DNA of 33,231 bases from Tissierellia bacterium. GTDB lineage: Bacteria; Bacillota; Clostridia; Tissierellales; Tepidimicrobiaceae. The stretch spans positions 1-33,231 of the forward strand of contig JAAYHM010000006.1 of NCBI GenBank assembly GCA_012735405.1, read 5' to 3'. The number at the start of each line of letters is the position of its first letter. Within the stretch, counting starts at the first letter, position 1. A model generated the notes under the pieces. It saw only the letters and a program-made list of their open reading frames with translations, was not told the DNA's origin and made no database searches. The position numbers and the translations under genes were made by a program. Below, piece by piece: positions 1-8,193 of the stretch.

Positions 1-33
1 ATAAAAGGTACATCAGTAGTAAAATACGAATAA
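1..33 (+). CDS. C-terminal end of an upstream gene (…IKGTSVVKYE*), truncated by window start
   Basis: Open frame from base 1 to a TAA at 31-33, followed closely by an RBS and the next ORF; identity cannot be determined. Confidence 0.35.
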   Translation: MKGTSVVKYE

Positions 34-67
34 AAAACGTTTATAAGATATAGGAAGGAGTGGGAAA

Positions 68-577
68 ATGAGCGTATTTACATATATTGCAAGTGATTAT
101 CCCCTTAAAGAAGTTGAAAATCCACATGTAAAAACATTGTCTGTAAATCAAGCGTTAGAAATGGGAATTGAAGTTGCTGATTTTTTATTAGAACCATCTT
201 TTGATAGAGACAAACCCAATGTAATTTTATGGGCAGATGATGATAAAAATTTTGGGGAAATATCAATTAGAGCATTTTCCAGAGATGATCTACTCTATGA
301 TATTTATTCAAAGAAGAAATATCTAGCACAATTAGAGTGGGAATATACTGAATGCAGGGCAAAGAAGTTAATAGAGTATATAAAAGACCATTTAAATGAG
401 GCTGATGAAATTGAACTTTGGAATACATGGTTAGGTATAGCTACAAAAAAGTTAAAACCAAAGACAAAAATGCATCATATACCAATTGAACAATTAACTT
501 GTTTGGATATAGAAAAATTGTTTAACAAGGATAGCTTTGATTTTCCTGAATGCATTATAGTTACAAAAGGAAAATGA
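68..577 (+). CDS. Hypothetical protein, 169 aa (possibly immunity-like, by context only)
   Basis: RBS aggaaggag upstream of ATG; complete ORF; no recognised domain. Confidence 0.7.
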   Translation: MSVFTYIASDYPLKEVENPHVKTLSVNQALEMGIEVADFLLEPSFDRDKPNVILWADDDKNFGEISIRAFSRDDLLYDIYSKKKYLAQLEWEYTECRAKKLIEYIKDHLNEADEIELWNTWLGIATKKLKPKTKMHHIPIEQLTCLDIEKLFNKDSFDFPECIIVTKGK

Positions 578-669
578 GATTTTTTTGCTTTATTAAACAA
601 CACATTATTACAGTAGATTATGTAAACTAAAAGTATTGTATTTAGCGATGTCAGAATATGAATAGAGAA

Positions 670-872
670 AAATTAAAATGCCATAAGGACAGGAAGAGAA
701 ATTGGATTTAGATGTGATAGGAATTCCTATTTTGTAAGCCATAAAACTGATGTTAAGTGGAATATATGGCGATGATAATCAAACAAAGCAATATTTTAAA
801 TCTGCTGATGACCTTATTAATAATGCCTCAATTAATGGAATTCCATTAAATGAAATGTGGAGTAATACATAA
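670..872 (+). pseudogene. Degenerate ORF fragment with in-frame stops (GQEEKLDLDVIGIPIL*AIKLMLSGIYGDDNQTKQYFKSADDLINNASINGIPLNEMWSNT*)
   Basis: One frame reads protein-like sequence through an in-frame TAA near 739; no good start upstream. Confidence 0.35.
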
Positions 873-953
873 ATTAACTATATTTTATGATGCTATTTTC
901 CTTACATACATTAGTGATTTGGTTAAATATGTTTACTGGAATGGGAGGATTTT

Positions 954-1151
954 ATGAATTTATTAATGCTAGGCATAGGTATTTATATTTTGGGTTTTAT
1001 AATAACAGTTATAAGTGCTGGAATTTTTGATACAACTGGACAATCTTCATATTATTATGGGATTATATTTTCAATACTTTATCTTTCAGCTATTGTAGGA
1101 GTATCGACATCACTTATTTTGAGAGAATTAAGAAAAAAGGACAGCTCTTAA
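954..1151 (+). CDS. Small membrane protein, 65 aa, two predicted hydrophobic helices
   Basis: RBS gggagga before ATG; two long hydrophobic segments. Confidence 0.6.
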   Translation: MNLLMLGIGIYILGFIITVISAGIFDTTGQSSYYYGIIFSILYLSAIVGVSTSLILRELRKKDSS

Positions 1152-1298
1152 GGTATAATATTTATAAAATGCATTTAGTTGATTTATGTGTAACAAAGCT
1201 AATTTATATTAACATAGGTGCTGAATATCTCTTAAAAATAAAAACAGGAATTGCAAAAATTTTAATATGTATAAATTGTTACATAGGAGGATCTCAGT

Positions 1299-1628
1299 AT
1301 GGCTACCTTTGAAGATTTCTTAAAATTAGATATTAGAGTTGGAGAGGTTATAAAAGTAGAGTCCTTTGAAAAAGCTAGAAAACCTGCTTATAAACTATGG
1401 ATAGATTTTGGGGATGAAATAGGCATAAAGAAATCCAGTGCTCAAATTACAGAGTGTTATAAAAAAGAAGATCTAATTGGTAAGCAGGTTTTGGGGGTAG
1501 TAAACTTTCCACCAAAACAAATTGCTGATTTTGTATCTGAAGTATTAATATTGGGAGTCTATGCTAAGCAAGGTGTAGTATTAATTCAACCTGAGCAGCC
1601 TGTTGAAAAGGGAGATAAATTAGGATAA
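1299..1628 (+). CDS. csaA: CsaA-like tRNA-binding-domain protein / export chaperone
   Basis: 109 aa; FLKLDIRVGEVIKVE, INFPPKQIADFVSEVLILG-type motifs typical of the CsaA family; RBS aggagg. Confidence 0.92.
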   Translation: MATFEDFLKLDIRVGEVIKVESFEKARKPAYKLWIDFGDEIGIKKSSAQITECYKKEDLIGKQVLGVVNFPPKQIADFVSEVLILGVYAKQGVVLIQPEQPVEKGDKLG

Positions 1629-1706
1629 TTATATTTATAGAATAAAATTAATGATTCCTTGAGAAAGATGAAGGATGACAGTCTTGTTAAATAGGGGATA
1701 ATGGAT

Positions 1707-1734
1707 AAAAAATGTTCCACGTGGAACATTTTTT
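1707..1734. promoter_or_regulatory. parS centromere site 1 (core TGTTCCACGTGGAACA 1713-1728; 28-bp perfect palindrome)
   Basis: Matches the Spo0J/ParB parS consensus TGTTNCACGTGAAACA; fully symmetric version; immediately upstream of parA. Could also act as a terminator hairpin for csaA. Confidence 0.93.
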
Positions 1735-1861
1735 GTTTTACTAAGTTTAATAGTCTGTTTATAAAAGAAATAAAGTATATATAGTATTATATAATTAAAA
1801 TATTACATTTTTTTTAAATTATCTGTTATTATATAATAAAGTATACATTTGAGGTGGTAGG

Positions 1862-2641
1862 ATGGGTCGTATAATTTCTGTATTTAATCAGAAGGGAGGG
1901 GTTGGAAAAACCACTTCTGTAATAAATTTATCTGCTGCACTGGGTAAAATGGGAAAAAAAATATTAGTAATAGATATAGATCCACAAGGAAATGCAACCA
2001 GTGGTTTGGGTATAGACAAAAATAGCCTGAGGGAATCCATATATGATGTAATTATAAATAATTTAGATATGAAAACTGTTATAATGTCTACATCAGCAGA
2101 AAATGTTGATATTGTGCCTTCCAATGTAGATCTGGCCGGTGCAGAAATTGAACTAATAGAAAAAGAAGATAGGGAATTGTCTTTAAAAAAATCTTTAGTG
2201 TCAGTTAAGGATGACTATGATTTTCTATTTATAGATTGCCCACCATCCTTAGGCTTGTTAAGTATAAACGGACTAGCTGCTTCAGACAGTGTTATAGTTC
2301 CTATACAATGTGAGTACTATGCCTTGGAAGGTGTAAGCCAGCTAATGGAAACCATACTACTTGTAAAGAGAAGCTTAAATCCAGATTTGGAAATTGAGGG
2401 TGTTATTTTAAGTATGTTTGATGGTAGGACAAACCTTTCTATACAGGTGGTAGAAGAGGTAAAAAAATATTTTAAGGATAAGGTCTACACATCAATTATT
2501 CCTCGAAATGTAAGGTTGGCTGAGGCTCCCAGCCATGGCCTATCTGTAATTGATTATGATCCTAAATCCAGAGGTGCAGAGGCCTATACTGATTTAGCAG
2601 AAGAGTTTCTATATTTGCTGGAGGATGCTGTAGATTATTAA
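1862..2641 (+). CDS. soj: ParA/Soj chromosome-partitioning ATPase
   Basis: MGRIISVFNQKGGVGKTTSVINL deviant Walker A; LFIDCPPSLGLL; adjacent parB and parS. Confidence 0.97.
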   Translation: MGRIISVFNQKGGVGKTTSVINLSAALGKMGKKILVIDIDPQGNATSGLGIDKNSLRESIYDVIINNLDMKTVIMSTSAENVDIVPSNVDLAGAEIELIEKEDRELSLKKSLVSVKDDYDFLFIDCPPSLGLLSINGLAASDSVIVPIQCEYYALEGVSQLMETILLVKRSLNPDLEIEGVILSMFDGRTNLSIQVVEEVKKYFKDKVYTSIIPRNVRLAEAPSHGLSVIDYDPKSRGAEAYTDLAEEFLYLLEDAVDY

Positions 2642-2663
2642 AATAAGGGAAAGGTGGTGAAAA

Positions 2664-2697
2664 TCCTGGTTGTGACATAAATTCGTTTAAACCAGGA
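2664..2697 (+). promoter_or_regulatory. Hairpin sequestering the parB Shine-Dalgarno (TCCTGGTT … AACCAGGA)
   Basis: Perfect 8-bp inverted repeat 2664-2671/2690-2697; SD AGGAG 2694-2698 lies in the 3' arm, parB GTG at 2705. Confidence 0.5.
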
Positions 2698-2704
2698 GAC
2701 TTAA

Positions 2705-3571
2705 GTGGCTTCAAAAAAAAGAGGTTTAGGTAGAGGATTGTCTGCATTGATACCAGATGATTTGGAGGCAAACTTTTTTAATCCTGAAGAAAAAAAGGAA
2801 CAAATAGTAGAGTTGGATATAGATTTAATTATTCCAAATAAAAATCAACCCAGGAAGGAATTTGAAAAGGAAAGCCTTAAGGAGTTAAAAAACTCAATTG
2901 AGCAATATGGGGTAATTCAGCCAATTGTAGTTAGAAAGCTTGAAGAAAAGTATGAGATAATTGCAGGAGAAAGAAGATGGAGGGCAGCCAAGGAGGCAAG
3001 TCTTGAGAAATTACCTTGCATAATAAAAGAAGTGGATGATAAGGAAGCTATTAAACTTGCCCTAATTGAAAACCTTCAAAGAGAGGACTTAAATCCTATG
3101 GAAGAGGCTAATGCCTTCAAAAATTTAATGGATAGCTATAATCTTACACAGGAGGAAGTTGCTGAAGCAGTTGGAAAAAGCAGGTCCTATGTAGCAAACT
3201 CCTTAAGACTTCTAAATCTTGAAAAGGAAATACAGGACTATATAGCAGAAGGTAAAATAACAAGCGGCCATGGAAAGGCCCTGCTAGGAATAAGGAACAA
3301 AAAGGACAGATTATCAGTTGCACAATCAATAATAGACAAAAAGTTAAATGTAAGGGAAACGGAAAAACTAGTGTCAAAGACTAAAACAAAGAAGACAAAA
3401 AAGAGTAGTGTAGAAAAGGATCCAATTATTGTAGAAATTGAGGAAAGACTTATGAGCGCACTGGGGACAAAGGTAAGCCTAATACCTGGTAAAAAGGGTG
3501 GAAAAATTGAAATAGAATTTTATACAGATGATGACTTACAGAGGATACTTGAAATTATTACAGATTTATAA
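2705..3571 (+). CDS. spo0J: ParB/Spo0J chromosome-partitioning protein
   Basis: RGLGRGLSALIPD N-terminus, IAGERRWRAAKEA, ALIENLQREDLNPMEEA, HTH (VAEAVGKSRSYVANSLRLL); GTG start. Confidence 0.97.
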   Translation: MASKKRGLGRGLSALIPDDLEANFFNPEEKKEQIVELDIDLIIPNKNQPRKEFEKESLKELKNSIEQYGVIQPIVVRKLEEKYEIIAGERRWRAAKEASLEKLPCIIKEVDDKEAIKLALIENLQREDLNPMEEANAFKNLMDSYNLTQEEVAEAVGKSRSYVANSLRLLNLEKEIQDYIAEGKITSGHGKALLGIRNKKDRLSVAQSIIDKKLNVRETEKLVSKTKTKKTKKSSVEKDPIIVEIEERLMSALGTKVSLIPGKKGGKIEIEFYTDDDLQRILEIITDL

Positions 3572-3595
3572 ATGTTCCACGTGGAACATTTATAA
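3566..3595. promoter_or_regulatory. parS centromere site 2 (core TGTTCCACGTGGAACA 3573-3588; 30-bp perfect palindrome overlapping the parB stop codon)
   Basis: Core identical to the site at 1713-1728. Confidence 0.93.
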
Positions 3596-3721
3596 TATAA
3601 TTGACCTTTATTGGTTACATTAAAAGGTGAATATTATTTACTGGGAAATGAATAATATCATTTATTTCTTTCATCCATTTGATATAATATAATTAAAATA
3701 CATAGAAATGGTGGTGATTTA

Positions 3722-4360
3722 ATGTTTATTGAAAAATCTTTAAAAGAATATATTGACTCAGTAGCATCAAAGGAACCAACTCCAGGTGGAGGTAGTGTTG
3801 CAGCATTGGCTGGTAGCTTAGGAGCTGCTTTAACAGCAATGGTTGGCTGCTTGACCATTGGCAGAAAAATATATGAGGAATTGGATGAAGAAGTAAAAGA
3901 GGTTATGGATAAAAACTTTAAGGAATTATACAATAGCATTGAAAGACTAAATGGAATAGTTGATGAAGACACTAAAGCCTTTGATAAGGTAATGGAAGCC
4001 CTAAAGATGCCAAAGGAAACTGAAGAAGAAAAGAAGGCCAGATCTGAAGCAATTCAAGAAGGGTATAAAGTGGCCTTAGAGGTTCCTTTAAGATGTGCTG
4101 AAGAATGTTATCAAGTATTGAAATTGTCAAGAGTATTTGCTGATCATGGAAATGTAAATGCAATTACAGATGTTGGTGTAGGAGCTTTACTTGCAGCTGC
4201 TGCTGTTGAAAGTGCAATATTGAATGTTAAAATAAATCTAAAGAGCATAAAAGATGCTGAATTTAAGAAAAAAATAGAAGAAAGAATAGAGTTTTTAATA
4301 TCTGACGGTTATAAATTAAAAGATGAGATAATGGAAATTGTATATGAAAGATTGGGATAG
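3722..4360 (+). CDS. Cyclodeaminase/cyclohydrolase (FTCD C-domain / FchA-like) family protein
   Basis: SKEPTPGGGSVAALAGSLGAALTAMV motif characteristic of formiminotransferase-cyclodeaminase family. Confidence 0.92.
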   Translation: MFIEKSLKEYIDSVASKEPTPGGGSVAALAGSLGAALTAMVGCLTIGRKIYEELDEEVKEVMDKNFKELYNSIERLNGIVDEDTKAFDKVMEALKMPKETEEEKKARSEAIQEGYKVALEVPLRCAEECYQVLKLSRVFADHGNVNAITDVGVGALLAAAAVESAILNVKINLKSIKDAEFKKKIEERIEFLISDGYKLKDEIMEIVYERLG

Positions 4361-4385
4361 AAGAAGCCAAAGGGCTTCTTTTTTT
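4361..4385 (+). terminator. Rho-independent terminator
   Basis: AAGAAGCC-AAAG-GGCTTCTT followed by T-run, directly after the stop codon. Confidence 0.85.
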
Positions 4386-4450
4386 CTATATAAATGAAAA
4401 GGAATATGGTATAATAATAAGGTATACTTAATAGATAAGGGTGGTATGGA

Positions 4451-5593
4451 ATGATATATTTTGACAATGGAGCTACAACCTTTCCAAAACCTGATGAAGT
4501 TTATGATGCAATAATGAAAGCCATGAAAGAATATGGTGCTAACCCAGGTAGATCAGGCCATAAATTAGCTATAAGAATGGGAAGGGAAATTTATGAAACA
4601 AGGGAGTTGCTAGCTAAACTTTTTAATATAGATAATCCTATGAATATTATATTTACCTCCAATTGTACAGAAAGCCTAAACCTGGCAATCAAAGGGATAT
4701 TAAGTAAAGGGGATCATGTTATTACTTCTTCTATGGAGCATAATTCAGTACTTCGTCCTTTAGCGGCTTTAGAAAAAGAAGGAGTAGAATTAACCATTGT
4801 AAAAGGAGACCCTACAGGGAAGATAAAAGTAGAGGATATTGCTAATAGCATTAGGAGCAATACTAAGCTAATAGTAATTACCCATGTTTCTAATTTAACT
4901 GGTACAATTATGCCTATAGAAGAAATAGGCAGGATAGCTAAGGAAAAGGGCATACTCCTCCTTGTGGATGCTGCTCAATCAGCAGGAGTTTATGATATAG
5001 ATGTAAAAAAGATGAATATAGATATGTTGGCTTTTCCTGGTCACAAGGGCTTGTTGGGACCCCAAGGAACTGGAGGCCTTTATATCAGAGAAGGACTCTT
5101 GTTAAAGGAAATAAAACAAGGTGGGACAGGAAGCTTTTCTCATGTACTAGACATGCCAGATATATTACCAGACAGATATGAAAGCGGAACCTTAAATGGT
5201 CCAGGCATAGTCGGACTTGGTGCAGGTATAAGATATATTTTAAATAAGGGTATAGAAAATATAAGAAAACATGAAGAGGAGCTAACTAAACACTTTATAG
5301 AGGGATTAATGCAAATTGATAAGGTGAAGGTATATGGCCCATTAAATGAAAAGGAACAGGGAGCTGTAGTATCTATAAATATAGGTGATGAAGATTCTTC
5401 TGAAATAAGCTTTATTTTAGATGAAAAATATGATATACAAGTTAGGCCAGGTCTCCACTGTGCACCTTTAGCCCATAAGACCATAGGTACTTTTGAACAG
5501 GGAGTAGTTAGATTTAGCTTTGGACCTTTTAATACTCATGACCAGATTGACTATGCTTTAAAGGCAATAAGAGAAATAGCTAAGGAGGTATAA
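4451..5593 (+). CDS. Aminotransferase class V / cysteine desulfurase family protein
   Basis: MIYFDNGATTFPKP; FTSNCTESLNLAIKG; DAAQSAG; FPGHKGLLGPQGTGGLY (PLP-Lys); 380 aa. Confidence 0.92.
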   Translation: MIYFDNGATTFPKPDEVYDAIMKAMKEYGANPGRSGHKLAIRMGREIYETRELLAKLFNIDNPMNIIFTSNCTESLNLAIKGILSKGDHVITSSMEHNSVLRPLAALEKEGVELTIVKGDPTGKIKVEDIANSIRSNTKLIVITHVSNLTGTIMPIEEIGRIAKEKGILLLVDAAQSAGVYDIDVKKMNIDMLAFPGHKGLLGPQGTGGLYIREGLLLKEIKQGGTGSFSHVLDMPDILPDRYESGTLNGPGIVGLGAGIRYILNKGIENIRKHEEELTKHFIEGLMQIDKVKVYGPLNEKEQGAVVSINIGDEDSSEISFILDEKYDIQVRPGLHCAPLAHKTIGTFEQGVVRFSFGPFNTHDQIDYALKAIREIAKEV

Positions 5594-5601
5594 GAGGGGT
5601 A

Positions 5602-6123
5602 ATGCACATGGAGAGTATTAGGGAAGTAGTATCATTATATAGCGTTGAGATCATATTGGGTTTGGCCCTTGCTATTATTATTTTATTATTAATAAATATT
5701 ATTTTTGGAATTAGAGTTTCCAAAATAAAAAAGAGGTATGAATTACTTGTGAGGGGAATGGATAAAACAAACATTGAAGACATATTAATAAGACATGGTG
5801 AAGAAATTGATGATATAAAAGAAGAAATTGCAGCCTTTGAAGAAGCATTGAGAAAAATGGATAATAAGCTGGCCTTTGCAGTTCAAAAAGTGGGATTTGT
5901 TAGATATAATGCTTTTGGAGAAATGGGTTCTGAGCTTAGTTTTTCTATTGCTTTTTTGGATGATTTCTTGAATGGTTTTGTATTAACAAGTATATATGGT
6001 CGTGAAAATTCTATTTGCTATGCCAAACCAATTAAAAATGGAAAATCCATATATCCCTTATCAGCAGAGGAAATTCAATCAATAGATAGGGCTATTAAGG
6101 GAGATTTATTTACTAATTTGTAA
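5602..6123 (+). CDS. DUF4446-like protein with N-terminal TM helix
   Basis: N-terminal TM segment; VQKVGFVRYNAFGEMGSELSFSIAFLDDFLNGFVLTSIYGRENS; position after ParABS. Confidence 0.85.
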   Translation: MHMESIREVVSLYSVEIILGLALAIIILLLINIIFGIRVSKIKKRYELLVRGMDKTNIEDILIRHGEEIDDIKEEIAAFEEALRKMDNKLAFAVQKVGFVRYNAFGEMGSELSFSIAFLDDFLNGFVLTSIYGRENSICYAKPIKNGKSIYPLSAEEIQSIDRAIKGDLFTNL

Positions 6124-6137
6124 AATTAGGAGGCGCT

Positions 6138-7019
6138 ATGGAAAGGATACTTTTTATAATCAACCCTGTAGCAGGAGGAGGAAGAACTAAGAAATTAGTT
6201 CCTCTAATAAATGACATTATGGGCCAAAATAATATAGAATATGACATAGTTTTTACTACTAGGCCCAAGGAAGGTACAGACTTAGCCAGTAAAGGAATTG
6301 ACAAGGGATATAGTAAAATTGTTGCAGTTGGTGGAGATGGTACTGTAAATGAGGTTGCATTTGGTATAGTGGGAAAGGGTACCTTAGGGATACTGCCAAG
6401 TGGGACAGGCAATGATTTAGCCAGAGCCTTAAATATACCTTTAAACCCAAAGGATGCATTGGAGAAAATATTAAATGGTAGGACAAAGAATATAGATGTA
6501 TGTTCTGTAAATAATGGGCTATTTTTGAATATTTCCAGCATTGGATTTGATGCAGAGGTAGCCAAAATTACTGAAAATATAAAAACAAAAATTAAATCAA
6601 GTATATCTTATGTAATAGCTCTATTTATAGCTCTTTTTAAGTTTAAATTTATTAAGGCAGAAATGGAAATTGATAATTCATCAATTGAAAGTGATATACT
6701 GCTTATTGCTATTGGAAATGGCAATTATTATGGTGGAGGAATAAATATACTTCCTATGGCAAGTCTAGATGACGGCTATTTCCATGTATGTGTAGTAAAG
6801 AAAGTGCCTAAATTGAAATTGTTTTTCTTACTTCCCACCATAATAAATGGAAGCCATATAAATCAGAAGAAGTATGTTAGTATATATAAAGCAAAAAATG
6901 TAAGGGTAAGAACAAAGGATAAGGCATATATTAATATAGATGGAGAGATAGTAGATATTAATAAAGAAGCCCTATTTAGCATAAATAATACTAAGCTATC
7001 AGTTATTGCAGGTGATTAA
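6138..7019 (+). CDS. Diacylglycerol/lipid kinase family protein (YegS/DgkB-like)
   Basis: INPVAGGG, GGDGTVNEV, GILPSGTGNDLARAL motifs. Confidence 0.92.
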   Translation: MERILFIINPVAGGGRTKKLVPLINDIMGQNNIEYDIVFTTRPKEGTDLASKGIDKGYSKIVAVGGDGTVNEVAFGIVGKGTLGILPSGTGNDLARALNIPLNPKDALEKILNGRTKNIDVCSVNNGLFLNISSIGFDAEVAKITENIKTKIKSSISYVIALFIALFKFKFIKAEMEIDNSSIESDILLIAIGNGNYYGGGINILPMASLDDGYFHVCVVKKVPKLKLFFLLPTIINGSHINQKKYVSIYKAKNVRVRTKDKAYINIDGEIVDINKEALFSINNTKLSVIAGD

Positions 7020-7044
7020 GGAAATCCTCTAGGAGGGATACTAT

Positions 7045-7200
7045 ATGAAAGATAAATCTCCCTGGCATAAAGGATATATAATAACAGATATGGAATTGGG
7101 TGATAGCTTGGATAATATAGTATTTATGCATGAGGAACCTTTTTTGGAAATAAAAAATAAGGATGAGATGGATGATGAAGGAACTGATTTAAATCTTTAA
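7045..7200 (+). CDS. Small acidic protein, 51 aa (MKDKSPWHKGYIITDMELGDSLDNIVFMHEEPFLEIKNKDEMDDEGTDLNL), not in the supplied ORF track
   Basis: Strong RBS aggaggg 8-14 nt upstream of ATG; uninterrupted frame; stop overlaps the stop of convergent yyaC. Confidence 0.55.
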   Translation: MKDKSPWHKGYIITDMELGDSLDNIVFMHEEPFLEIKNKDEMDDEGTDLNL

Positions 7201-7211
7201 GTCAGTTCCTT
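7178..7211. terminator. Bidirectional terminator hairpin overlapping the 3' ends of both convergent genes
   Basis: AAGGAACTGA…TCAGTTCCTT followed by TTTATAATTT on + and T-rich sequence inward; inner TTAAA/TTTAA pairing possible. Confidence 0.65.
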
Positions 7212-7784
7212 TTTATAATTTGAATTAAATAGTTTAAATAAGGCTCTGTTTAAGCTTTTTGCAATAATATCTGCCATATGCATTACCAGACTTAATCTGG
7301 TATTTTGAAGTATCATATACTCCATTATACCCTTGAAATTTACAACTCCGGTGATGCTTATATGGCCTATCTTTGGGAGATTTTTGTTTACACCTAAACC
7401 AGGCTTTAAAGGTCCTTTTCTAACATTAATGTATCCTATCCTGTCCATGCTTCCTAGTGATGCATCAATGGCAATTACTAAAGCCTTATTATAATATGTG
7501 TTTATCTCCCTTATTTTTTCATTTAAATTTTTCGCATGAACTGGTTCATCTAATGTTCCCATAAGATGGACCCCTTTATAGGAATTAATATGGGGCTTAA
7601 GCTTATAGCCTACTAAAGGTCCAAGGGAGTCGCCTGTAGACCTATCTGTACCTATACATAAAATAATTATTTCCTGGCTGTCTTCTAAATTTTCTTCTAA
7701 ATATTTAATTATCAAATTTGAAAATTTAGTAATAGCAAAGGGGCAAGAACTATCTACATAGTTATTAGTAACAATGTCTATCAT
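7197..7784 (-). CDS. yyaC: YyaC family spore protein (DUF1256, GPR-like spore protease)
   Basis: CIGTDRSTGDSLGPLVGYKL, GTLDEPVHAKNL, AIDASLG, GLGVNKNLPKIGHISITGVVN motifs. Confidence 0.93.
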   Translation of the reverse strand: MIDIVTNNYVDSSCPFAITKFSNLIIKYLEENLEDSQEIIILCIGTDRSTGDSLGPLVGYKLKPHINSYKGVHLMGTLDEPVHAKNLNEKIREINTYYNKALVIAIDASLGSMDRIGYINVRKGPLKPGLGVNKNLPKIGHISITGVVNFKGIMEYMILQNTRLSLVMHMADIIAKSLNRALFKLFNSNYKKELT

Positions 7785-7917
7785 TCCTTACCTCCAATGA
7801 ATCATATTAAAATTTAGATTCTATATAATATATGAACCTGTTGGATATAATAGAAGTATTACCAGATATATGAAAACAAATACAAGATTACAAGTTTTTG
7901 TTATTTAGAAAATTGAT

Positions 7918-7957
7918 TTAAATTATTAAGAATTCTTAACAATTCTTAATAATTTAA
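7918..7957. repeat. AT-rich inverted repeat (17-bp perfect arms, 6-nt spacer) in the yyaC/M23 divergent intergenic region
   Basis: TTAAATTATTAAGAATT-CTTAAC-AATTCTTAATAATTTAA read directly; also contains AATTCTTAA repeated with 10-bp period. Confidence 0.75.
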
Positions 7958-8070
7958 TAAGTAATGTATAAAATGAATAAAATAAGATAAAGCTTTAAAA
8001 TTTAAATATTTTAGGACAGTTATAATATTTTGGGAATATAAGGATATACTATTTAGACAGGCTAATATTA

Positions 8071-8098
8071 TTGAAAAAATAATTTTCTGTGATATAAT
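8071..8098 (+). promoter_or_regulatory. Sigma-A-type promoter for the M23 peptidase gene (TTGAAA-16-TATAAT, extended -10 TGA)
   Basis: -35 8071-8076, -10 8093-8098. Confidence 0.6.
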
Positions 8099-8117
8099 AA
8101 GCACATAGATTTTAAAG

Positions 8118-8134
8118 GTTACAAAATAGTTACA
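8118..8134 (-). promoter_or_regulatory. Candidate WalR box (TGTAAC-TATTT-TGTAAC on the minus strand)
   Basis: Exact match to TGTWAH-N5-TGTWAH, located about 13-30 nt downstream of the predicted TSS. Confidence 0.6.
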
Positions 8135-8193
8135 ATACCTCAACAAAATTAATATGGTTTTATTTAATCCAATGATGAGGAGGTATTAAAACC

